Positions 47,394 to 57,547 are shown, numbered from the stretch's first letter. The stretch is DNA of 64,000 bases from Mycobacterium sp. Aquia_213 (GCF_026625985.1 NZ_CP113116.1:1860001-1924000); one strand, 5' to 3'. Notes: generated by a model not told the origin, from the letters alone. A program made the numbers and translations.

Positions 47394-49325
47394 TTAGGCC
47401 TTCACGGCCGACTTCGGTGATGGCGTTGCGGCTTCGAGCAACTCGGCGACGTGCTTCCAGTAGAGCCAGTCAGCGACGGCGGAACGCTGGGCGGGTGGCT
47501 CGGCCGCCGCGCGCGCCTCACCGACGATCACCTCGTGCGCGTGGGCGGCGTAGGCGCGGAACGCCCGCAGGTGTGCCGCCGATCGGCCGGTCGCGCGGCT
47601 GGACAACGGTCTCATCGTCTCCAGCCACAACTTCGAGCGCCGGTCGGCGGGCGGGCCGGCCGGCGGCGCCGGCAACAGGGCGACCAACCGCGAGTCGGGA
47701 GTGCCCGCCAGGCGCTCTGCGGCTTCGGGATGAACGACTTCCAGCCGGGACCGGCCGGCCATCGCGCCGCTTTCCGGGATGTCCTCGGGCTTCAGCACCA
47801 CCGTGGCGACGCCGGGATCGGAATCACCGAACTGCTCCTGCGTCGCAATCACCGCCCGCAGCTTGGTGTTTCGATGTTCTGCCCACCCCTGCACGGCGAT
47901 CACGGGGTAGGTGGCCCAGCGGGCCCGCTCGGTGGCCGGAACCGTCTGCTCGGCACTGGCCATGTGTACCTGGTCGGGCAACTGCACCCCGTCCGGGATG
48001 TAGGCCAGCCCATAGTTGTTGGCGACCACGATGACGCCCTCGGTGGTCACCGCGGTCACCCAGAAGAACTTCAAATGGTTGGCGCCGCCACCGTCGGGCG
48101 CGTTGAGCGCCGCGGCGATGCGGCGCGCGAGTACCAAGGGATCCGCCTCGCCGCGGCGCGCGGCGTCCGCGGCCGCATCGCGCTCGGCCCGCGCCGCCGA
48201 AACCGGAACCGCCGCACCCGCATCCGATTCGGTGCGTTGCGCCGACTTCGGGCGGGCAGCGGCCGCGCTGCGCGGTGATGGACGGGCCGCCGCCGGTCGA
48301 GTGCTCGGCGATGCGCCTGTCGGGTTCTGCCCGACCGGCGCACTCGAGCCGGCGGCCGTGCCCGAACCCGCGGCGGCACCACGTGGTCCGGGTGGCGCGG
48401 CCGGCACGCCCGTCGCCGATGCCGGGGCCATCGCCGGACCCGTATCCCGGGGCCCTGCCCACTGCGCGGCCGGAGCCGCGGGCGTGGCCGGCAGGGTGGT
48501 GTTGCGGCCGCCGGCGCCGATTGGCGGTGCGGACTCCGCCGGGGCCAACGGTTTTGGTGCGGTCGGTGGGACGACGGGAGCGGTCCCGCCGGTCGCGGCG
48601 GTCGGGGCTACCGGCATGGGTGCCATCACCGTCGATGGTGGTGGGGCGGTGGCGACCGGCGGGGGAGTCGCGGTCGACGGCTGCGAGGAACCGTCCGGTG
48701 AACCCTGCCCCCACGATCGACCCGACCGCTGCCGGTCTCGGTCACCCAACAGCGGGTCTCGCGTTTCTGACTCTGGCGGCGGTGCTTTCTGGTCGAGCAG
48801 ATCCTGCAGTGCGCGCTCCGGCGGCTTCCAGTCCTTGCTCTCCAGAATCTGCTCCGCGGTGCCCGCGAGCACGCTGACATTGGCGGCATGCGTCGCGCTG
48901 ACTACCGAATTGATGGCGGCGGTTCGCTCGGCGGGCTCGAGTTTGGAATCCTGCTCGATCAGGTTGATCTGCCGCTGCGCAGCATCCACGTTGTCACCGA
49001 TGTCCGACTTCGCCTGCTCGATCGACCCGGCGACCTTTCGCTGCCAGGTAATCGCGGTGGCCAAATCGTTTTGCAGCTTCACCAATTCGTCGATATTTGT
49101 TTCGAGCTCGCCGTTGGCGGCACCGGCCGCACCGCCCGACCAGAGGCCACCCACGAAGATCTCACCCTGCTGCTGCCGGAAGGTGTCCAGCACCTCGGTT
49201 ACCTGCCGCAACACCTGCATGTACTGCTGGGCTCGGTTGTAGAAGGCGTCTTCGGCTACGTCCGGCCACCCGCCGGCGTCGAGCATGCCTTCGGCAAACC
49301 CGCCCGTCGGCCTGACCATGCCCAT
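47394..49325 (-). CDS. EspK-like ESX-1 associated protein
   Basis: A 643-residue homologue of EspK (Rv3879c). The N-terminal domain RPTGGFAEGMLDAGGWPDVAEDAFYNRAQQYMQVLRQVTEVLDTFRQ and the IEQAKSDIGDNVDAAQRQINLIEQD segment match EspK closely. A long Pro/Ala/Thr linker (about residues 205-400) joins it to a conserved C-terminal domain (LARRIAAALNA, FFWVTAVTTEGVIVVANNYGLAYIPDG, AVADWLYWKHV). EspK is reported to recruit EspB to the secretion ATPase EccCb1. It is convergent to the other esp genes here, unlike the ESX-1 locus where espK-espL-espB run in one direction. Confidence 0.86.
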   Translation of the reverse strand: MGMVRPTGGFAEGMLDAGGWPDVAEDAFYNRAQQYMQVLRQVTEVLDTFRQQQGEIFVGGLWSGGAAGAANGELETNIDELVKLQNDLATAITWQRKVAGSIEQAKSDIGDNVDAAQRQINLIEQDSKLEPAERTAAINSVVSATHAANVSVLAGTAEQILESKDWKPPERALQDLLDQKAPPPESETRDPLLGDRDRQRSGRSWGQGSPDGSSQPSTATPPPVATAPPPSTVMAPMPVAPTAATGGTAPVVPPTAPKPLAPAESAPPIGAGGRNTTLPATPAAPAAQWAGPRDTGPAMAPASATGVPAAPPGPRGAAAGSGTAAGSSAPVGQNPTGASPSTRPAAARPSPRSAAAARPKSAQRTESDAGAAVPVSAARAERDAAADAARRGEADPLVLARRIAAALNAPDGGGANHLKFFWVTAVTTEGVIVVANNYGLAYIPDGVQLPDQVHMASAEQTVPATERARWATYPVIAVQGWAEHRNTKLRAVIATQEQFGDSDPGVATVVLKPEDIPESGAMAGRSRLEVVHPEAAERLAGTPDSRLVALLPAPPAGPPADRRSKLWLETMRPLSSRATGRSAAHLRAFRAYAAHAHEVIVGEARAAAEPPAQRSAVADWLYWKHVAELLEAATPSPKSAVKA

Positions 49326-49351
49326 AACCTAGGTCCTCTCCCAACGCCGGG

Positions 49352-49366
49352 CCCCCGCAGCGGGGG
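49352..49366 (-). terminator. GC-rich hairpin between the glycosyltransferase gene and espK
   Basis: CCCCCGC-A-GCGGGGG forms a tight stem in the 92-base gap. It lies downstream of the glycosyltransferase stop and upstream of espK on the minus strand, so it may end the rnz-glycosyltransferase transcript or fold in the espK leader. There is no T-tract, which is common for mycobacterial terminators. Confidence 0.35.
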
Positions 49367-49417
49367 TGGCGGCCAGCAAGTTATCGGTCGCGGGCTTGGC
49401 GCGCTTGGTCAACAAGC

Positions 49418-50518
49418 TTAATCGAGGTGACGGCAAGGTAATTCCGCCAATACGTGTTCTTCGGCGATGTCGTCCAATGCACCCAACACCTCGTCGACGC
49501 TGATGTCCGCCATCTTTCGCTGATCGAGGTGCCGGTGTGGCCCGAACCGGAATCCCCAGGTCACCGATCGCGTCGGGCCGAACAGTCCGACACCCGGAAC
49601 TCGCGCGAGATCAGCGGCATGGAGCATGCAGGAATCGACGCCCAAGAAAAGGTCCGCGTTGGCGACCATGCTCATGCTGAGATCGAGCGGCAGCCCGAGA
49701 TGGGAATTAACGCGGTCACGTTCACGCCCGACGTCGAGTTCTTCGTGTCCCATCCCGACGACCCACGCCACGAATTCGGGATGACTCGACAGGAATCGGT
49801 CCAGCAGATCGATGAAACGTGTAACAGGCCAACGCTTTTCTTTCCAATCGGTGTCGGCATGCACGACGAGCACCCTGGTCCCGGCGGGCAGCGCGGCACG
49901 CATCGACCGGGCTTGCTCCTGCACGGACGGCGGGACGGACACCGGCCGGGCGTAGTTCTCGATCCGTAGCGAAGGATCGAAGAGACGTGCCAACTTGAAC
50001 AGCAAGTCGCAGGCGTGCCACGCCTGTTTGGGAACGGTCACGTCGTATTGCGCGTAGTCGCTGGGGAAGCCGATGGTCGTGGTGGGGGCAAGGCGTCGCT
50101 GAAGATCCCGAAAAGTTTCCATCGGCAGGTTTGTGCTCACGGCGTTGATGAACACGTCGACAGGGCCGAGCTGGTCAGCCAAGGCTGAACAGTCGGGGGA
50201 TCGAACGGGAAGAACGGATGGCCCCGTTTCCGGTACTCCGGTGACGTCGACGAGGCGGGGACTCACCTCCCGGAAACAGAGGTCGAAGGCCACCTTGGGA
50301 GAGACCAGTGTCAGTGGGGCGTCGAACATTTCGCTTAACGCGCGCACCGTCGGCAGCGTCATGACCGAGTCGCCGATGTTGGCGGCGAAATACAACGCGG
50401 GCCTGCGTGCCCGGAGCAGATGGGACAGCGTGCCGGGTTCGATGTCTGCCCAGTGCTCGTCCGGGTGAGCTGCACGTTCGCTCAGGCGACCATCCACCAG
50501 CCAGAGCTTAGCCGCCAC
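49418..50518 (-). CDS. Glycosyltransferase family 9-like protein (heptosyltransferase fold)
   Basis: About 366 residues with a GT-B fold. N-terminal domain ALYFAANIGDSVMTLPTVRALSEMF. C-terminal domain has the family 9 signature ANADLFLGVDSCMLHAADLARVPGVGLFGPT, with VLVVHADTDWKEKRWPVTRFIDLLDRF upstream. These enzymes usually add sugars from ADP- or GDP-linked donors to surface glycans. The start is uncertain: GTG 50518 is used, with TTG 50566 or GTG 50497 also possible. Same strand as rnz and espK. I do not know an equivalent at this place in M. tuberculosis. Acceptor unknown. Confidence 0.72.
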   Translation of the reverse strand: MAAKLWLVDGRLSERAAHPDEHWADIEPGTLSHLLRARRPALYFAANIGDSVMTLPTVRALSEMFDAPLTLVSPKVAFDLCFREVSPRLVDVTGVPETGPSVLPVRSPDCSALADQLGPVDVFINAVSTNLPMETFRDLQRRLAPTTTIGFPSDYAQYDVTVPKQAWHACDLLFKLARLFDPSLRIENYARPVSVPPSVQEQARSMRAALPAGTRVLVVHADTDWKEKRWPVTRFIDLLDRFLSSHPEFVAWVVGMGHEELDVGRERDRVNSHLGLPLDLSMSMVANADLFLGVDSCMLHAADLARVPGVGLFGPTRSVTWGFRFGPHRHLDQRKMADISVDEVLGALDDIAEEHVLAELPCRHLD

Positions 50519-50569
50519 CGCGGTGCTGCCGCATCGCGAGAACCAGCCTGGGCCAAGCGAAGTCAATGG

Positions 50570-51412
50570 CTACGGCCGTGGTGGGACCTCGACGCGGTGC
50601 AAGTCGTCGCCCAGCTCGATGCGCCCGCCGAATTCCGAAGCGGCCAGCGTCCGCCACTGTTCTTCTTGTCCGGGCACCAGCGCCGGCACATAGTGCGTCA
50701 TGACCAAGGTGGCGACCCCCGCGCGGGCCGCGGTCGCCGCGGCTTCTTCGACCGACGAGTGGTAGTCGCAGATGTCCTGCAGCCGCTGCTGTGGGATCTG
50801 CGTGACGATGTCCTTGCGGATCACGGTGTGCACCAAGGCGCCCGCCCCGGCCGCCAGTTCGTCCAGGCCCGCGCACGGCACCGTGTCCCCGGCCAGTACC
50901 ACCGAGGCGCCGCCGGCGTCGATCCGGAACCCGATGGTCGGTGCCACCGGCCGGTGGTCGGTGGGCGCCACCCGAATCGAGACGCCGTCGCGGTCCCACA
51001 CCAGACCCTCGGTGTATTCGTGCACCTCGATCGGTGGCGGCGTGTTCAGGTCGTCGTGATGGGCGATCCGGTAGCTGATGTCGTGGCCGAACGCCTTCAG
51101 GGTGGCCTCGACGGTTTCCGCGGTGCCCGGTGGCCCGATGATCGGGAACGGCGCCGGATCGGGCGTGAACGTGGTGATCCACCGCGTGATGAGCAGGTCG
51201 CCGAGATCGCCGATGTGGTCGCTGTGCAGGTGGGTGAGCAGCAGCGCCGACAAGCCGGCGGCGCCCACGCCGACGGCCGCGGCGCGCTGCAGGACGCCCC
51301 GCCCACAATCCACCAGGAACACCTGTCCGCCGGCCCGCACCAGTGTCGCCGGCCCCGCTCGGTTCGGGTCGGGGATGGGACTGCCGGTTCCCAACAGGGT
51401 GATCTCGATCAT
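50570..51412 (-). CDS. rnz: Ribonuclease Z-like metallo-beta-lactamase fold hydrolase
   Basis: A 280-residue protein with the metal-binding motif [10 protein letters not shown] and the N-terminal [25 protein letters not shown]. Other metal ligands are in [10 protein letters not shown], and [31 protein letters not shown] follows. The orthologue is Rv2407. RNase Z matures tRNA 3' ends; these mycobacterial proteins lack part of the exosite arm, so another hydrolase role is possible. Start ATG 51412 matches the M. tuberculosis N-terminus; a start five codons upstream is also open. Confidence 0.88.
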   Translation of the reverse strand: MIEITLLGTGSPIPDPNRAGPATLVRAGGQVFLVDCGRGVLQRAAAVGVGAAGLSALLLTHLHSDHIGDLGDLLITRWITTFTPDPAPFPIIGPPGTAETVEATLKAFGHDISYRIAHHDDLNTPPPIEVHEYTEGLVWDRDGVSIRVAPTDHRPVAPTIGFRIDAGGASVVLAGDTVPCAGLDELAAGAGALVHTVIRKDIVTQIPQQRLQDICDYHSSVEEAAATAARAGVATLVMTHYVPALVPGQEEQWRTLAASEFGGRIELGDDLHRVEVPPRP

Positions 51413-51558
51413 GGCCCAATCCTTCAAGATGCGTCGGCGGATTGTGGCCCAATCGACTGATCACTGGGATCGGCGGTTGTCTTTTTCGCGTTGCCTTTCC
51501 CGCCGCGCGAGATAGCCGTAGCCTGGTGTGAAGCAGATCACAACCAGCTGGAGGCTTG

Positions 51559-51987
51559 ATGCGGATAGCGGACGTTTTGCGTAACAAAGGTGCGGCGGTC
51601 ACGACGATCAATCCCGACGCGACGGTCCGGGAACTGCTCGCCGGCCTCGCCGAGCAAAACATCGGCGCCATGGTGGTGGTGGGAGACGAGGGAGTGGTCG
51701 GCATCGTGTCCGAGCGCGACGTCGTGCGCCAACTGCACGCGCATGGCCCCAGCATGCTCACCCGCCCGATCTCCAAAATCATGACCGCGACCGTTGCGAC
51801 CTGCACGAAGGCCGACACGGTCGACGAGATCAGCGTGCTGATGACCAAGAACCGGGTGCGCCACGTGCCCGTGCTGGACGGTAAGAAGCTGATCGGCATC
51901 GTCAGCATCGGTGACGTCGTGAAGACGCGCATGGAAGAGCTCGAGGCCGAACAGCAGCAGCTGCAGTCCTACATCACGCAAGGCTGA
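51559..51987 (+). CDS. Two-CBS-domain protein
   Basis: A 142-residue protein made of two CBS domains (VRELLAGLAEQNIGAMVVVGDEGVVGIVSERDVVRQL, and ISVLMTKNRVRHVPVLDGKKLIGIVSIGDVV), which normally bind adenine nucleotides. A C-terminal helix is rich in Glu and Gln. ATG 51559 follows GGAGG; a TTG one codon upstream is also open. Divergent from rnz across 146 bases. Orthologue of Rv2406c, whose function is unknown. Confidence 0.92.
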   Translation: MRIADVLRNKGAAVTTINPDATVRELLAGLAEQNIGAMVVVGDEGVVGIVSERDVVRQLHAHGPSMLTRPISKIMTATVATCTKADTVDEISVLMTKNRVRHVPVLDGKKLIGIVSIGDVVKTRMEELEAEQQQLQSYITQG

Positions 51988-52068
51988 TCGCCCTTTTCGC
52001 CGAACGTGCAACCACAGCGAAAAATCCGCCCCTCTTCGCCCTGAGAGCACGTTTGGCGATGGAGTGCG

Positions 52069-52671
52069 TCAGCGCCAGGCGTAGTCGGTGCGCAGGCGGG
52101 CAGCGACCACGTCGAAGATCTCGCGTTCCAGGATCGCGCCCTCGCGGCGAATGCCCGCTTCGGGCACGTCGAGCACCCGGTCCAGCCGCACCCAGCTTTG
52201 CCTGCCCTCGTAATCCCAGTCGCCGGCACCGATCCCGACCCAATCCGGGTCGGCGGCATAGTGCTCCTGGCTGGACAGCATGAGCCCGAGCAGGATGCCG
52301 CGGTCGCGGCCCACGACCAGGACCGGGCGGTCCTTTCCGCGGGTGGGATCGTCCTCGTAGACCACCCACGTCCAGACGATTTCCCCGGGATCGGCCCGGC
52401 CGTCGAGGTCGGGGGCGTAGACGACCTTGCGGGCCCGTTGTGCGGTCGGGAAACTGTCGCTGGTCACCGGCCGGCCCTCGGTGATCGACGCCGGCTCCGA
52501 CTCGCCGCTGGAAGCCCGGGCGTTCGCGGTGGTTTTCACGACCTGTTCGATTTCGCGGTACACGGCGTGCGCGGTCTGCACTTGCTGGATGAATCGCGGA
52601 ACCCCGTAGACGACCACGTTCTGAGCAAACCGCTGGAAAGTTCTCCATTGCGTTTTCCGGCCGGACGCCAT
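52069..52671 (-). CDS. PemK/MazF-like domain protein
   Basis: A 200-residue protein: a helical N-terminus (WRTFQRFAQNVVVYGVPRF) and a C-terminal PemK-like beta domain (GEIVWTWVVYEDDPTRGKDRPVLVVGRDRGILLGLMLSSQ). No antitoxin gene lies beside it and the N-terminal extension is long, so it is probably not a classic toxin. Start ATG 52671 matches Rv2405 in length; the open frame extends upstream across the lepA start. Divergent from lepA by 23 bases. Confidence 0.82.
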   Translation of the reverse strand: MASGRKTQWRTFQRFAQNVVVYGVPRFIQQVQTAHAVYREIEQVVKTTANARASSGESEPASITEGRPVTSDSFPTAQRARKVVYAPDLDGRADPGEIVWTWVVYEDDPTRGKDRPVLVVGRDRGILLGLMLSSQEHYAADPDWVGIGAGDWDYEGRQSWVRLDRVLDVPEAGIRREGAILEREIFDVVAARLRTDYAWR

Positions 52672-52694
52672 AGTCGCAGCATAGTCGTCAGCCG

Positions 52695-54644
52695 ATGGGC
52701 GCGACTGTGTCCGAGTGTGTCCCGACCAGCCCGCATGGATACCCTGGACGTACCCGCGAACCGCGGTCAAGCAGCATCAACAGCACCCGCCAGGAGATCC
52801 CCATCAGCAGTTTCGCCGACAAGACGTTCACCGCGCCGGCGCAGATCAGGAACTTCTGCATCATCGCTCATATCGACCACGGCAAGTCCACGTTGGCCGA
52901 CCGGATGCTTCAGCTGACCGGCGTCGTCGCCGAGCGGGACATGCGTGCGCAGTACCTCGACCGGATGGACATCGAGCGCGAGCGCGGCATCACCATCAAG
53001 GCGCAGAACGTGCGGCTGCCGTGGAAAGTCGAAGAGACCGACTACGTCCTGCACCTGATCGACACCCCGGGTCACGTTGACTTCACCTACGAGGTGTCCC
53101 GCGCGCTGGAGGCCTGCGAGGGCGCGGTGCTGCTGGTCGACGCGGCGCAGGGCATCGAGGCCCAGACGCTGGCAAACCTCTACCTGGCGCTGGATCGCGA
53201 CCTGCACATCATTCCGGTGCTCAACAAGATCGACCTGCCGGCCGCGGACCCGGAGCGCTATGCGGGCGAGATCGCGCACATCATCGGCTGCGAACCGGGC
53301 GACGTCCTGCGCGTCTCCGGCAAGACCGGCGAGGGCGTGACCGACCTGCTCGACCACGTGGTGCGCGAGGTGCCGCCGCCGCAGGGCGACGCCGACGCGC
53401 CCGCCCGCGCGATGATCTTCGACTCCGTCTACGACATCTACCGCGGTGTGGTGACCTACGTCCGCGTGGTGGACGGCAAGATCACGCCCCGCGAGCGCAT
53501 CGCGATGATGTCCACCGGTGCCGTGCACGAGCTGCTCGAGGTCGGCATCGTCTCGCCCGACCCCAAGCCCAGCGACGGCCTGGGTGTGGGGGAGGTGGGC
53601 TACCTGATCACCGGCGTCAAGGACGTCCGCCAATCCAAGGTGGGTGACACCGTGACGACGGCCCGGCGCGGTGCCACCGAAGCGCTGACCGGCTACCGCG
53701 AACCCAAGCCGATGGTCTACTCGGGTCTGTATCCCGTGGACGGCTCCGACTACCCGGACCTGCGCGACGCCCTGGACAGGCTGCAGCTCAACGATGCGGC
53801 CCTGACCTACGAGCCGGAGACCTCGGTGGCGTTGGGCTTCGGTTTCCGGTGCGGGTTCCTGGGGCTGCTGCACATGGAGATCACCCGCGAGCGCCTGGAG
53901 CGCGAATTCGATTTGGACCTGATCTCGACGTCGCCGAACGTCGTGTACCGGGTGGTCAAGGAGGACAACAGCGAAATCGTGGTGACCAACCCGTCGGACT
54001 GGCCAGAAGGCAAGGTGCGCACGGTGTATGAGCCCATCGTGAAGACCACCGTCATCGCGCCCAGCGAGTTCATCGGCACCATCATGGAGCTGTGTCAGTC
54101 GCGCCGCGGTGAGCTCGGCGGCATGGACTACCTGTCGCCGGAGCGCGTCGAGCTGCGCTACTCGATGCCGTTGGGGGAGATCATCTTCGACTTCTTCGAC
54201 TCGCTGAAGTCGCGGACCCGCGGCTACGCCAGCCTGGACTACGAGGAGGCCGGCGAGCAGGAGGCGGATCTGGTCAAGGTCGACATCCTGCTGCAGGGCG
54301 AGGCCGTTGACGCGTTCAGCGCGATCGTGCACAAGGACGGGGCCTCGGCCTACGGCAACAAGATGACCACCAAGCTCAAGGAATTGATCCCGCGCCAGCA
54401 GTTCGAGGTACCGGTGCAGGCGGCTATCGGATCGAGAATCATTGCGCGCGAGAACATTCGCGCGATCCGCAAGGACGTGCTCTCCAAGTGCTATGGGGGA
54501 GACATCACCCGTAAACGCAAACTTCTGGAAAAGCAGAAGGAAGGCAAGAAGCGGATGAAAACCATTGGGCGCGTTGAAGTTCCGCAGGAGGCGTTTGTCG
54601 CCGCGCTGTCCAGCGATGCCGCGGGGGACAAAGCCAAGAAATGA
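52695..54644 (+). CDS. lepA: Elongation factor 4 (back-translocating GTPase)
   Basis: A 649-residue LepA with all GTPase motifs ([27 protein letters not shown]). The LepA-specific C-terminal domain includes [46 protein letters not shown]. It remodels stalled or mistranslocated ribosomes. The first 35 or so residues are variable; ATG 52695 is used, but a shorter start is possible, since the conserved part begins at [13 protein letters not shown]. Stop overlaps lppR (ATGA). Orthologue of Rv2404c. Confidence 0.95.
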   Translation: MGATVSECVPTSPHGYPGRTREPRSSSINSTRQEIPISSFADKTFTAPAQIRNFCIIAHIDHGKSTLADRMLQLTGVVAERDMRAQYLDRMDIERERGITIKAQNVRLPWKVEETDYVLHLIDTPGHVDFTYEVSRALEACEGAVLLVDAAQGIEAQTLANLYLALDRDLHIIPVLNKIDLPAADPERYAGEIAHIIGCEPGDVLRVSGKTGEGVTDLLDHVVREVPPPQGDADAPARAMIFDSVYDIYRGVVTYVRVVDGKITPRERIAMMSTGAVHELLEVGIVSPDPKPSDGLGVGEVGYLITGVKDVRQSKVGDTVTTARRGATEALTGYREPKPMVYSGLYPVDGSDYPDLRDALDRLQLNDAALTYEPETSVALGFGFRCGFLGLLHMEITRERLEREFDLDLISTSPNVVYRVVKEDNSEIVVTNPSDWPEGKVRTVYEPIVKTTVIAPSEFIGTIMELCQSRRGELGGMDYLSPERVELRYSMPLGEIIFDFFDSLKSRTRGYASLDYEEAGEQEADLVKVDILLQGEAVDAFSAIVHKDGASAYGNKMTTKLKELIPRQQFEVPVQAAIGSRIIARENIRAIRKDVLSKCYGGDITRKRKLLEKQKEGKKRMKTIGRVEVPQEAFVAALSSDAAGDKAKK

Positions 54645-55390
54645 GTAGACGGCGGTGCAGCGTGGCGCCGCTGATGGCGGTCCTGCTGGCTACCGGGTGT
54701 GCCGCGACGACCGGCGGCACGGCGCGGCCGGCGCCGAATCAACTGCCTCATCCGGTGATTGGTGAAAAGGTCAAACAGGTACCCTTGGATGCCGCGGCCT
54801 TGTCGAAGCTTCTCGACCGATCGTTCCAGGCCGTCTCGCAATTTCCGCCGTCCTTCGGTGGCGGTGAGATGTTGATCGATGCCTATCCATTGGCTTCGCC
54901 CGCCGGGTGCGTGGGTGTCGTCTACATGACCCATAAAAGCGTCTACCAGTCCGCCGACGTCAAGAACGTCGCTCAGGCGCTTTGGCAGCAGGAAGAATCC
55001 TCCGCAAGCGCGATCGACGTCGCCGAGGGCGTCGTCGCACTGCCCACGACGGCCGCAGCCAGCGCGTTGTTTGCGAAGTTCACCGAACAGTGGAAGCAAT
55101 GCGACGGTAAAACGCTGACCGTGCCGTCCAGCAGTTTCACCCAGAACGCCATCAGCGACGTCCGTGTCGCTGATTCCGTTGTCGCAGCGAGTGTTTCGCG
55201 ACAGGCCAGCGAGGATTCGAGTCTGCAGGCCGTCCCGGAAGTTCGTGCCCTCGGGGTGCGGGGGAACTGCCTGGTCGAGGTGGAGGTCGCCCTGGTCGGC
55301 AGCACCGACCTGACGGACCAGCCGTCCGCCAAGACCGATGCCGTCGCGATCGCGCACGCGATGATGGACAAGGTGAGTGCGCTGAGCTGA
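54641..55390 (+). CDS. lppR: Lipoprotein LppR (PknH extracellular-domain-like)
   Basis: A 249-residue lipoprotein with lipobox LLATGC and lipidated Cys20. The mature part has the PknH-C/sensor-like fold: [75 protein letters not shown]. Four conserved cysteines probably pair into disulfides. Translationally coupled to lepA by a four-base overlap. Convergent with treH 41 bases away. Role unknown; orthologue of Rv2403c. Confidence 0.9.
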   Translation: MSRRRCSVAPLMAVLLATGCAATTGGTARPAPNQLPHPVIGEKVKQVPLDAAALSKLLDRSFQAVSQFPPSFGGGEMLIDAYPLASPAGCVGVVYMTHKSVYQSADVKNVAQALWQQEESSASAIDVAEGVVALPTTAAASALFAKFTEQWKQCDGKTLTVPSSSFTQNAISDVRVADSVVAASVSRQASEDSSLQAVPEVRALGVRGNCLVEVEVALVGSTDLTDQPSAKTDAVAIAHAMMDKVSALS

Positions 55391-55431
55391 CGCGCTCACA
55401 CCTGTATTGCCTTGTAGGGTAACGGCTTTCG

Positions 55432-57471
55432 CTACATGGGCGCATTCGCGGGCTGGAACATCCCGGAGCCGTCGGATTCCTCTTCGGCGCGGATCACGTG
55501 TACCACCGCATTGATCAGCGCCAGATGGGTGAACGCTTGCGGGAAGTTGCCCAGGTGCCGGCCGGTGCGCGGCTCGATCTCCTCGGCGTAGAGATGCAGC
55601 GGGCTGGCGTAGGACAGCAGCCGCTCACACAGCCGCTTGGCCCGTCCCACCTCACCGATCTCGACCAACGCGGACACCAGCCAGAACGAGCAAATGGTGA
55701 ACGTGCCTTCCTCGCCGGACAGCCCGTCGTCGGTCTGCTCGACCCGGTAGCGCAGCACCAGGCCTTCCTCGGTGAGTTCGTTCGCGATCGCCAGCACCGT
55801 GTTGCGCACCCGCGGATCGTCGGGCGGCAGGAATCGCGTCAGCACCACCAGCAGCAGCGAGGCATCCAGCGCGTCACTGCCGTAACGCTGCGTGAACACG
55901 CCGCGAGAGTCCACGCCGTTTTTGAGGATGTCGGCTTTCATCTCCTCGGCGATGACCCGCCACTGCTGGGCGTAGCTCTTCTCGCCTTGCCGCTCGGCCA
56001 GTTTGGACCCGCGGTCCAGCGCCACCCAGCACATCACCTTCGACGAGGTGAAGTGCTGCGGTTCCCCGCGCACCTCCCAGATGCCGCGGTCGGGCTCGCG
56101 CCAGTGCGCGATCGCCTCTTCCACCTGTTTCTTGAGCACCGGCCACAACGTCTCCGGAACCTGTTCGCGTGACTTGGCATGCAGGTAGAACGAATCCAGG
56201 ATCGAGCCCCAAATGTCGTGCTGGATCTGGTCATAGGCGCCGTTGCCGATCCGCACCGGGCGCGCGTGGTCGTAGCCGGAAAGATGGTTCAGTTCCTCTT
56301 CGACCAGACTGCGCTCGCCACCGACTCCGTACATCACCTGCAGCGGATGGCGCTCGTTGTTGTTGGCGCCGGACACGTCGGCGATGAACGCGAAGAAGTC
56401 GTCGGCTTCGCGATCCAAGCCCAGCGTGTACAGGCCCCACAACGCGAAGGTCGAGTCGCGGATCCAGGCGTAGCGGTAGTCCCAGTTGCGCTCGCCCCGC
56501 GGCGTTTCCGGCAGCGACGTGGTGCTGGCGGCCAGCAGCGCGCCGGTGGGTGAATAGGTCAAGCCCTTCAGGGTGAGCGCGCTGCGCTGCAGATAGGCCC
56601 GCCACGGATGGTCCGGGAAGTTGCCGATGTTGATCCACTGCCGCCAGCACTCGGTGGTTTGCCACATCTTGTCGGCGGCCTCTTCGAAGGTCTGCGGCGC
56701 CGGGTGTTTGGTCCAGCTCAGGGCGACGAACACGTCGTCGCCCTCCTTCATCCGGGTGCGCGCCCGCGCTTCCCGCCCTTCCAGCCCGATGTTCAGGTTG
56801 CTGGTCAGCCGCAGCTGCGGATGGTCGTCCGGTTGTTTGCTGGCGGTAGCGAGCACCTCGCCGTAGGCGTTGGCGGAGTATTCCCAGGTGGGGCCGATGC
56901 GGTGGTAGTCGAAGGCCGGTTCGCAACTCATGACCAGCTCGACGGTGCCGCTGACACAGCGCACGGTGCGCAGCAGGATGTGCTCGGCATCCCAGTCCAT
57001 CGGGGTGCGGCGATGGGTGCGTGAGCGCCGCTCGATGTCATGCCAGGGGCCCATCACCAGTGCGTCGCGCACAATCAGCCACCCGGTATGGGTCTGCCAG
57101 GTGGTTTCCATGATCAGGCTGCCGGGCAGGTAGCGCCGGGCCGAGGGCACCGAGACGCCATACGGGCCGAGCCGGAAGTGGCCGGCGCTGCGGTCCAGGA
57201 TCGCGCCGAACACGCTCGGCGAGTCCGGCCGGGGCACGCACAGCCACTCGACCGAACCGGCGGGGGAGATCAGGCAGGTCGTTTCCCAGTCGGACAGAAA
57301 TGCGTAGTCGGCGATCGGCGGAAACGGGTTGCGCAGCGCGCTGCCGGAGGTAAACGGTGCCGACGCGCTGAAATCGAGGGGCGAGGCCAGCGCCGGCTGG
57401 CGGCCCGATTGAAACGCCTGCTCAGGGGCGGAGTCGGCGGGCTGGTCGGCGGGTTCGGCGTGCATGACCAT
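55432..57471 (-). CDS. treH: Glycoside hydrolase family 15 trehalase
   Basis: A 679-residue GH15 enzyme. N-terminal beta-sandwich (FPPIADYAFLSDWETTCLISPAGSVEWLCVPRPDSPSVFG) and an (alpha/alpha)6 barrel with RNWDYRYAWIRDSTFALWGLY and GTFTICSFWLVSALVEIG, the usual catalytic surroundings. The orthologue Rv2402 and its M. smegmatis relative hydrolyse trehalose to glucose. Start ATG 57471 (ATG 57465 also possible); 68 extra upstream codons are open but look unlike the family. In a trehalose-lipid producer this enzyme may recycle trehalose. Confidence 0.9.
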   Translation of the reverse strand: MVMHAEPADQPADSAPEQAFQSGRQPALASPLDFSASAPFTSGSALRNPFPPIADYAFLSDWETTCLISPAGSVEWLCVPRPDSPSVFGAILDRSAGHFRLGPYGVSVPSARRYLPGSLIMETTWQTHTGWLIVRDALVMGPWHDIERRSRTHRRTPMDWDAEHILLRTVRCVSGTVELVMSCEPAFDYHRIGPTWEYSANAYGEVLATASKQPDDHPQLRLTSNLNIGLEGREARARTRMKEGDDVFVALSWTKHPAPQTFEEAADKMWQTTECWRQWINIGNFPDHPWRAYLQRSALTLKGLTYSPTGALLAASTTSLPETPRGERNWDYRYAWIRDSTFALWGLYTLGLDREADDFFAFIADVSGANNNERHPLQVMYGVGGERSLVEEELNHLSGYDHARPVRIGNGAYDQIQHDIWGSILDSFYLHAKSREQVPETLWPVLKKQVEEAIAHWREPDRGIWEVRGEPQHFTSSKVMCWVALDRGSKLAERQGEKSYAQQWRVIAEEMKADILKNGVDSRGVFTQRYGSDALDASLLLVVLTRFLPPDDPRVRNTVLAIANELTEEGLVLRYRVEQTDDGLSGEEGTFTICSFWLVSALVEIGEVGRAKRLCERLLSYASPLHLYAEEIEPRTGRHLGNFPQAFTHLALINAVVHVIRAEEESDGSGMFQPANAPM

Positions 57472-57547
57472 CTCGACATCATCATCTGTCGACCCGCCCG
57501 GCGTCCATCTTTTGCCGAGGTGGCGCGGTGCGGCGACGGCCGGCGGT

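Noticed and set aside
51988..52068. Repeat-like motifs (GTGCAACCACAGCG, GAGAGCACGTTTGGCG) in the CBS/PemK gap
   Set aside because: They resemble common mycobacterial intergenic sequence, but no second copy was found in this window.
52069..52671. Active PemK/MazF toxin-antitoxin pair
   Set aside because: No antitoxin gene adjoins it and the N-terminal extension is long; it is a conserved backbone gene in mycobacteria.
55391..55431. Terminator between convergent lppR and treH
   Set aside because: Only a five-base stem (TGTAG/CTACA) with a 14-base loop is present, too weak to call.
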